In this document: positions 41,989-47,214 of the stretch, in pieces | Layout of the letters: the number at the start of each line of letters is the position of its first letter | Position numbering within the stretch: position 1 is the stretch's first letter | Source: Myxococcus sp. RHSTA-1-4 | GTDB taxonomy: Bacteria; Myxococcota; Myxococcia; Myxococcales; Myxococcaceae | Assembly: GCF_020037125.1 (NCBI RefSeq) | Contig: NZ_JAIQDG010000056.1 | Coordinates: forward strand, 1-47,214 | Length of the DNA: 47,214 nt | Direction of reading: 5' to 3' | Notes under the pieces: model-generated | Database searches by the model: none | Told to the model about the DNA's origin: nothing | What the model saw: only the letters and a program-made list of their open reading frames with translations | Program-made: the position numbers and the translations under genes

Positions 41989-43332
41989 TCACCCGAACAG
42001 GAAGAAGGCCAGCGTCACCAGCGGCAGGTACACGAGGAAGGCCACCAGCAGGAAGCCGAGGATGTCCTTGAACTCCAAGCGGGCCACCGCCAGCAGCGGC
42101 AGCGCCCAGAAAGGCTGGATGAGGTCGGTGGCCATGTCGCCCCAGGCGTACGCCAGCACCACCTTCTCCGGCGCCACGCCCAGCGTGGACGCGGCGTTCA
42201 GGAGGTAGGGCGCCTCGATGGCCCACTTGGAGCCGCCGGAGGGGACGAAGTAGTTCACCACGCCGCTGTAGAGGTAGACGATGGCGGGGAACGTCTCGCG
42301 CGAGGAGAGCGACACGAACAGCTCGCCGATGCGGTCCGTCAGGCCGGTGGCCTTGAAGATGCCGTAGATGCCCGCGTACAGCGGGAACTGGAGGACGATG
42401 CCGTGCAGCACGGTGCCGGCCTCCTCGCTGGCCTTGAGCAGCCGCGCGGGTGTGCCGTGCAGCAGCACCGCCAGCACCAGGAAGGTGAAGTTCACCACGT
42501 TGAGGTTGAGCGCGCGCCAGCCGCCGTTCAGCCACAGGTGCCGGCCCAGCCACAGGAGCCCCAGCACACCGAAGATGACGTTGAGCAGCCGCGAGTGGTC
42601 CATCCAGACGGCGGGGCTCCGCTCGCTGGGGCGCTCGGGAGGGACGAAGTCTCCCAGCTTCTCCAGCAGGGCCGGGTCCACCCGCACCGCGTTCTCCGGC
42701 CGTGGGTGCAGGGCCCACGCCAGCAGCGTCATGCCGGCCACCACGGCGACGGTGAGGCCCACGTTGAAGGGAGAGAAGAGGGTGCGGTCGATGGGCAGCA
42801 CGCCGACGCTCTTCTCCAGGAAGTGGCCCGGCGTGGCGACCAGCAGCGGCGCGGAGGCGGACAGGCCCGCGTGCCAGGTGGCGCCGAGGCCGAAGTACGC
42901 GCATGCGACGAGCAGCCGGTAGTCCACGTCCGGCCGGCGGCGCGCCATGAAGCGCACGAGCATGGCGCTGGCGACCAGGGACAGGCCCCAGTTGATGTAG
43001 GCCAGGGCCATGGAGACGAAGGCCATCAGCGTCACCGCGCCACGGGGCGTGCGGGCGAGTCCGGAGACGCGCTCCAACAGGGCGCGTACCGGGGTGGTGA
43101 GGGCCAGCAGGTAGCCGGTGAACATCACCAGCGCCATCTGCATGGAGAAGGTGAGCAGCTCCCAGAAACCGCCGCCCCAGGACTCCAGCACCTTGGGCGG
43201 AGCGGCTCCCGCCCACCCCATGGCGAGCCCCATGGTGAGCAGGCTGAGCAGCACCGCGATGGAGAAGGCGCTGGGGACGAAGCGCGCCGAGAAGCGGCCG
43301 AGTGCTTCCGCGATGCGGACGAGGGTCTCCAC
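41989..43332 (-). CDS. atoE: AtoE-type short-chain fatty acid transporter
   Basis: The 447-residue membrane protein starts at a GTG behind AGGAG. About twelve hydrophobic segments and the signatures VMFTGYLLALTTPVRALLER, AYINWGLSLVASAMLVRFMA, VNYFVPSGGSKWAIEAPYLL and YAWGDMATDLIQPFWALPLL match AtoE. It probably takes up short-chain fatty acids such as butyrate or acetoacetate. The rest of an ato operon is not nearby, so the symbol reflects the family only. Confidence 0.88.
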   Translation of the reverse strand: METLVRIAEALGRFSARFVPSAFSIAVLLSLLTMGLAMGWAGAAPPKVLESWGGGFWELLTFSMQMALVMFTGYLLALTTPVRALLERVSGLARTPRGAVTLMAFVSMALAYINWGLSLVASAMLVRFMARRRPDVDYRLLVACAYFGLGATWHAGLSASAPLLVATPGHFLEKSVGVLPIDRTLFSPFNVGLTVAVVAGMTLLAWALHPRPENAVRVDPALLEKLGDFVPPERPSERSPAVWMDHSRLLNVIFGVLGLLWLGRHLWLNGGWRALNLNVVNFTFLVLAVLLHGTPARLLKASEEAGTVLHGIVLQFPLYAGIYGIFKATGLTDRIGELFVSLSSRETFPAIVYLYSGVVNYFVPSGGSKWAIEAPYLLNAASTLGVAPEKVVLAYAWGDMATDLIQPFWALPLLAVARLEFKDILGFLLVAFLVYLPLVTLAFFLFG

Positions 43333-43440
43333 GCGACGGGGGCTCCTGTGAGGGCCGTGCCCCGGGACGGGGCAGGGGAGGGCAGTTCTACACTCTCTTC
43401 CTCCTCGAGGGCCCTCGTGCGAGGGGCGTGGCATGAGCCA

Positions 43441-43989
43441 TCACCCCAGCGCGTCCTCGATGAGGGCGAGAAAGCACGAGCCCACGTCGCCCTGGTTCTC
43501 GGGTTCCAGTCCTCCGTCCTGGTCGAAGTGACGCAGTTCGCCAGTGACGGGGTGGTAGACGAAGACTCGGCCGAACCCGACATCGATGGGCGCGCACAGC
43601 TCGGGCGAGTACTCGAAACCGTCACGCTCCGCGTCCAGTCCCAGGTCACGCCCCAGTGCGCCCAGTGTCCCCGAGAAGCCGTCGTGCAGCACGACGGAGC
43701 CCGACGTTCCCGGCTCCCCCAGCCAGGAGCCCCCACAGCGCTCCAGGATGCGTCTCAGCGCGGGCGGCGCTTGCGGGTCGACGTGCTCGTCAGGGGGGAG
43801 GAGGGTCCAGGTCAACAGCTCACCCTCCTCGTGAGGCGACTCGAATCGCAGGGTGCGCTCCCCCCTGGCATCGCGCGTCGCCTCCACCACGCGGCTCAGC
43901 AACTCGGCCAGGAGCTCCTCCCCGACCTCATCGCCGGCGAGGAAGGCCAGTTCACGACGCAGGGCTTCGAGCTCTTCGGGAGGGAGCAT
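43441..43989 (-). CDS. SMI1/KNR4 (SUKH)-like protein
   Basis: The 182-residue acidic protein has a helical N-terminus (PPEELEALRRELAFLAGDEV). LRRILERCGGSWLGEPGTSG then recalls the SUKH helix-GG motif. GFGRVFVYHPVTGELRHFDQ and FLALIEDAL follow. SUKH proteins often act as immunity proteins in contact-dependent systems. No toxin gene is adjacent, so this is only a family-level suggestion. Confidence 0.6.
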   Translation of the reverse strand: MLPPEELEALRRELAFLAGDEVGEELLAELLSRVVEATRDARGERTLRFESPHEEGELLTWTLLPPDEHVDPQAPPALRRILERCGGSWLGEPGTSGSVVLHDGFSGTLGALGRDLGLDAERDGFEYSPELCAPIDVGFGRVFVYHPVTGELRHFDQDGGLEPENQGDVGSCFLALIEDALG

Positions 43990-44103
43990 GCGCGGGGGAG
44001 CCTACGTCACTTCCAGGAAACCGCCGCCATGAGTCCGGTCTCGCTCGGACGCGCCGGTGTCACGCCGTGTCCCGGCCCTGCCACGGTGCTCTACGCTGGC
44101 GCC

Positions 44104-45057
44104 ATGAGACATGTGTCCGCCCTGCTCTTGTCCGCGGCGCTGCTGCTGCCCTTCCACCCCGCCGACGCTTGCCTCTGGGACAACGACACCCTCCAGGAGG
44201 AGTCGCTCAACCACAGGGACGTGGCGGACGTGGTGCGGGGGCGCATCTTCAAGCACTCGCCGGCCTTCTACGAGAAGAAGCTGGCGTACACGCTGCCCAT
44301 GCTGGAGCGGCCCGACGTGCGCCCCGAGCGCTTCGACGATGTCGCGGTGGCGTACGAGAAGCTCGGCCGCATTCCCGAGGCGCTCGCCACGATGGAGGCC
44401 AAGGAGAAGCGCTTCCCGGGTCTCTACACCACCCAGGCGAACGTCGGCACCTTCCACGCCCACGCGGGCGACTTTCCGCGCGCCCTGGAGCACCTGCGCC
44501 GCGCCATCGCCATCAACCCCGACGCGCACTTCGGCCGTGAGAAGTACCAGGTGCGCGCCATCGAGTACCTGATGCGGCTGAAGGAGGACCCCACGCTCGT
44601 CCAGAAGGAGGAGTTCCTGGGCCTGCCCATCGATGCAGGCAGGGCCGCCTTCGTTCTGAGCGAGAAGCGCAGGGCCAACCCTGGCGAGCGGCCCGAGCTG
44701 CCGAAGGACGTCCTGGAGGGGCTCGTTGGGATGATTCGCTTCGGCAGCGGCGAGAAGAGCCCGCACCTGTGGTTCAGCCTCGGCAACGCGCTCGCATGGC
44801 ACGGCCACAAGCACCTCGCGCTGCGTGCCCTGCGCCAGGCCGAGCTGCATGGCCATTCACTCGCGGCCGATCATGCCGCGGGCCTTATGCGCGTCGTCCG
44901 GAAGTACAACCCGGACGGCGAGGACTTGACGTGGAAGGGCGTGTGCGTGGAGCTCGACGCTGAGTGGAAACAGGGGCAGGCGTGGGTGGCCCGCGAGCAG
45001 CGGAAGGAGGATGCACTGCTCGCGAAGGGAAAGCAGAAGCAGGTCTTCGGCTACTGA
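44104..45057 (+). CDS. Secreted TPR-like protein
   Basis: The 317-residue protein has a signal peptide (MRHVSALLLSAALLLPFHPA). Helical repeats of TPR type follow: VAVAYEKLGRIPEALATMEA, then LYTTQANVGTFHAHAGDFPR, then ALEHLRRAIAINPDAHFGRE, and later ALAWHGHKHLALRALRQAEL. It is probably periplasmic or secreted and acts by protein binding; partners are unknown. The palindrome array begins about 100 bp downstream. Confidence 0.78.
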   Translation: MRHVSALLLSAALLLPFHPADACLWDNDTLQEESLNHRDVADVVRGRIFKHSPAFYEKKLAYTLPMLERPDVRPERFDDVAVAYEKLGRIPEALATMEAKEKRFPGLYTTQANVGTFHAHAGDFPRALEHLRRAIAINPDAHFGREKYQVRAIEYLMRLKEDPTLVQKEEFLGLPIDAGRAAFVLSEKRRANPGERPELPKDVLEGLVGMIRFGSGEKSPHLWFSLGNALAWHGHKHLALRALRQAELHGHSLAADHAAGLMRVVRKYNPDGEDLTWKGVCVELDAEWKQGQAWVAREQRKEDALLAKGKQKQVFGY

Positions 45058-45159
45058 TTCAGGACGCGGATGAGTCCTGCCGCGAAGCCACTTCGGCCGC
45101 GCAGTCGCAGGAACGGCATCTCCGACATGTTCGGAGTGCCCGGAGCCTGAGCGCGTGCG

Positions 45160-45770
45160 AGGCCCCAGCCTCCGCTTTCCCGCCATGTCGCCCCCCGGCC
45201 GCGCAGGTCTGGAATGGAGCGTCCGTTCCGAGCGGCCTTCCGGGCGCTCTCCATTCATCGGGCCCGCCTCCCCGGCCTGCCCCCTGCGCCGCTCGGGTCC
45301 GTAATGGAACTTCCATTTCCGCGTGGCCGGTCATGCTCTCACCGCTCATGGGCCCTGCCCCCCGCCCGGACTGTCAGCCCCCGAGCCACCCAGGCCCGGA
45401 ATGGAACTTCCATTCCGCGTGGCCGGTCATGCGCTCACCGCTCACGGGCGCTGCCTTCCCGCCCGGCCTGTCAGCCCTCCCTCGAGCCGTGGCAGGTTCG
45501 GAATGGAAGTTCCATTCCGCGTGGCCCGCCACGCGCTCGCCACTCATGGGCCTGGCCTCTCCATCTTGTCAGCTCCTCCACCCGGGTCGCCCAGGTCCGG
45601 AATGGAGCTTCCGTTCCGAGTGGCCCGTGCAGCGCTCCCGCTTCTCGGCCTTACCTCCCCGCCTTGTCTCCTGCTCCGGGCCGCCCTGCGCGGAATGGAG
45701 CGTCCATTCCGCGTGACCCGCCGGGTCCTTGCCGGTGGCAGGCCCCAGCCTCCCCGCCATGTCAGACCCC
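45160..45770. repeat. Array of six palindromes in degenerate ~96-bp units
   Basis: Six copies of a palindrome (consensus GGAATGGAA-C-TTCCATTCC) occur at 45211-45229, 45301-45320, 45398-45416, 45500-45518, 45599-45617 and 45692-45710, spaced 90, 97, 102, 99 and 93 bp. The sequences between are also related: GCGTGGCC follows most copies, then a CTCAYGGGC-like block, then TGTCAG plus a C-rich run and CCAGG before the next copy. AGGCCCCAGCCTCC plus CGCCATGTC occurs on both flanks (45160-45189 and 45740-45763), so the array is bounded. It lies between a TPR-like gene and a GH13 gene. No known element was recognised. Confidence 0.85.
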
Positions 45771-46025
45771 TGGGGTAGACACCACGCTGCGGGAGGAGCT
45801 CTCCTTTCAATCGAGGGCCGCCCCGGCCGCGCCTTTTTCGATGGACCGCCATGGCCCAGGCACCGCCGGGCGGCGCCTGTCCTTGGGTGATTCCCTGCTG
45901 CGTCATGAATGAGCGGCGAATGCCCGGGCCTTCTGCTCAGCAGCCCACACGCGGACCTTCCGCCTCACGACACCTCGCGCGCACGGGGCGGGGGGCCCCA
46001 CCCGCGACATGCTAGCCACGCGGCC
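45771..46025. other. Upstream region of the GH13 gene
   Basis: No gene is seen. A short T-tract (CCTTTTTCG, 45832-45840) and weak GC hairpins are present. A promoter for the amylase gene should lie here, but no clear boxes are visible. Confidence 0.35.
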
Positions 46026-47214
46026 ATGTCCCGTCCCGCTCCGGCCGCGCGCCCCGCCTGGGCGCTTTCCGTCCCTGCACTCGTCCTTCTCCTGGCGGTG
46101 AGCGCCCACGCCGCGGCTCCCGCGCGCTCGGCCGCGGCTTCCGCTCCCACTTCCGGCCGTGGCTGGGCCCACCCCTGGGGCCGTGACGCCACCCTCTACG
46201 GCGTCGTGCCGAGCCTCTTCGGCAAGCAGCCCTTCAAGGACGTCACCGCGCGGCTGCCCCAGCTCAAGGAACTGGGCGTCGACGTCATCTGGCTGTCCCC
46301 CATCAACGAGACGATTCCGGGGGACTTCGGCTACTCGGTGACGAGCTACTTCGACCTTCGCTCGGACTACGGGACGAAGGAGGACTTCCGCGCCCTGGTG
46401 AGCCGTGCCCACGAGCTGGGCATGCACGTCATCATGGACTTCGTCCCCAACCACACCGCGCGCGAGCACACCTTCTTCCAGGACGCGCTCCGGCGCGGCA
46501 AGGCGTCTCCCTATTACGAATTCTACGACTGGAAGGCGCCGGGCAAGCCCGAGCACTACTTCGACTGGGAGCACCTGCCCAACCTCAACTTCGACGACCC
46601 GCGCGTCGATGACATGGTCATCGACGCTCTGGAGTACTGGGTCCGCGATTTCGACGTGGATGGCTACCGGCTCGACGTGGCCTGGGGCGTGAAGGCGCGC
46701 GACGCCACGCTCTGGACGCGCACGCGCGCCGCGCTGGAGCAGCTGAAGCCCACGGTGTTCCTCGTCGCGGAGGCGAGCGCGAAGGACCCTTACTACTTCC
46801 GCCATGGCTTCGACGCGGCCTATGACTGGACCCGCGAGCCGGGCCACTGGGCCTGGGAGAAGGTGTGGGAGGACCCCGCGCGGATTGCCCCCCGGCTGCG
46901 GGAGGCCCTCGCGGATGCCCAGACGCCTCCGGGTGGCATGGTGATGCGCTTCATCAACAACAACGATACCGGCGAGCGCTTCATCACCCGCCACGGCCCC
47001 GACATCACCCGCGCCGCCGCGACGCTGCTCTTCACCCTGCCCGGACTCCCGCTCGTCTACACGGGGGACGAGATGGGTGCGGCCTACCAGCCCTATCAGG
47101 AGCCTCCGCCGCTCGACTGGGAGAAGGACCCCCACCGCAGGGGAATCGCATCTTCACCTGCGGGAGGCGGCGGGCTTCCGCTTGGGGGGCCGAGGGGTAT
47201 AGGCCCCCTTCACG
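46026..47214 (+). CDS. Secreted GH13 alpha-amylase-family enzyme (partial, 3' end anomalous)
   Basis: The protein starts with a signal peptide (LSVPALVLLLAVSAHAAAPA) and a GH13 barrel: LKELGVDVIWLSPI, HVIMDFVPNHTA, the nucleophile Asp in DGYRLDVAWG, the acid/base Glu in FLVAEAS, and the transition-state Asp in FINNNDTGERF. The last has Asn where most relatives have His. LPGLPLVYTGDEMGAAY follows. It acts on alpha-glucans outside the cytoplasm. Family likeness ends after DWEKDPH, near 47136. From there to the edge the frame stays open but loses GC-rich third positions, so the true 3' part is missing or altered. Confidence 0.85.
   Translation, partial: MSRPAPAARPAWALSVPALVLLLAVSAHAAAPARSAAASAPTSGRGWAHPWGRDATLYGVVPSLFGKQPFKDVTARLPQLKELGVDVIWLSPINETIPGDFGYSVTSYFDLRSDYGTKEDFRALVSRAHELGMHVIMDFVPNHTAREHTFFQDALRRGKASPYYEFYDWKAPGKPEHYFDWEHLPNLNFDDPRVDDMVIDALEYWVRDFDVDGYRLDVAWGVKARDATLWTRTRAALEQLKPTVFLVAEASAKDPYYFRHGFDAAYDWTREPGHWAWEKVWEDPARIAPRLREALADAQTPPGGMVMRFINNNDTGERFITRHGPDITRAAATLLFTLPGLPLVYTGDEMGAAYQPYQEPPPLDWEKDPHRRGIASSPAGGGGLPLGGPRGIGPLH
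47154..47214 (-). CDS. Possible C-terminal fragment of a convergent gene
   Basis: On the minus strand the last 61 bp hold an open frame ending at a TGA (47154-47156). It encodes a basic tail, VKGAYTPRPPKRKPAASRR, with nearly all third positions G or C, as in real genes of this window. It reaches the window edge, so only the end is seen. The call rests on codon bias alone. Confidence 0.35.
   Translation of the reverse strand, partial: VKGAYTPRPPKRKPAASRR

Noticed and set aside
45211..45710. Reading the palindrome array as a CRISPR
   Set aside because: The sequences between palindromes are related to each other, unit lengths vary from 90 to 102 bp, repeats are only about 19 bp, and no cas gene is present.
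45214..45912. Long open frames running through the palindrome array
   Set aside because: Several phases are open at once and third-position GC is much weaker than in real genes here; they look like by-products of GC-rich repeats.

Overview
The window is high-GC DNA (about 70% by eye, codon third positions nearly all G or C). It most likely comes from a myxobacterium of the Myxococcaceae. Pointers are a DUF2378 (TIGR02265) protein, a family expanded in myxobacteria, a large set of lipoproteins, DUF4139 and DUF3616 genes, and an M57-type secreted protease. I see no tRNA, rRNA, CRISPR array, transposase or phage gene. Apart from one restriction-modification (RM) pair, the window reads as ordinary chromosome with many short gene clusters.

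Layout. 0.2-5.2 kb: ECF sigma factor and its zinc-finger anti-sigma factor, a DUF3616 gene with a 57-residue leader gene, and an orphan PAS histidine kinase. 5.4-8.0 kb: M1 aminopeptidase with HEAT repeats. 8.1-10.5 kb: a compositionally distinct RM island with an XhoI/PaeR7I-family endonuclease and an Eco57I-like adenine methylase. 10.7-14.3 kb: J-domain protein, DUF421 membrane protein, EEP-family phosphodiesterase, and an overlapping DUF3037/HipA-like kinase pair. 14.5-15.4 kb: organic peroxide module ohrR-ohr with a visible operator. 15.7-20.6 kb: acetyltransferase, DUF4286 protein, lipoprotein, DUF4139 protein and an unassigned alpha/beta protein. 20.8-25.2 kb: lipoprotein amidohydrolase, rhomboid protease, small lipoprotein and ribonuclease Z. 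25.3-27.1 kb: DUF2293 protein and a secreted HExxH protease. 27.3-32.4 kb: TetR regulator, membrane-fusion lipoprotein and RND efflux pump in one operon, with two dyads in front of the regulator. 32.5-35.4 kb: hypothetical protein, DUF2378 protein overlapping a RuvC-fold-like protein, Nudix hydrolase and STAS protein. 35.6-37.6 kb: DUF99 protein, cold-shock protein, membrane protein and HTH/zinc-ribbon regulator. 37.7-40.2 kb: membrane pyrophosphatase. 40.5-45.1 kb: truncated-looking lipoprotein, periplasmic protein, AtoE-type transporter, SMI1/KNR4-like protein and a TPR-like secreted protein. 45.16-45.77 kb: an array of six near-identical palindromes spaced 90-102 bp. 46.0 kb to the edge: a secreted GH13 alpha-amylase that loses family resemblance and codon bias about 80 bp before the window ends.

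The least explained structure is the palindrome array at 45.16-45.77 kb. Next in interest are the RM island, the tandem TetR dyads, the DUF3037/HipA-like pair, and the overlapping DUF2378/RuvC-like pair. Functions are assigned from motifs read by eye; no searches were run.
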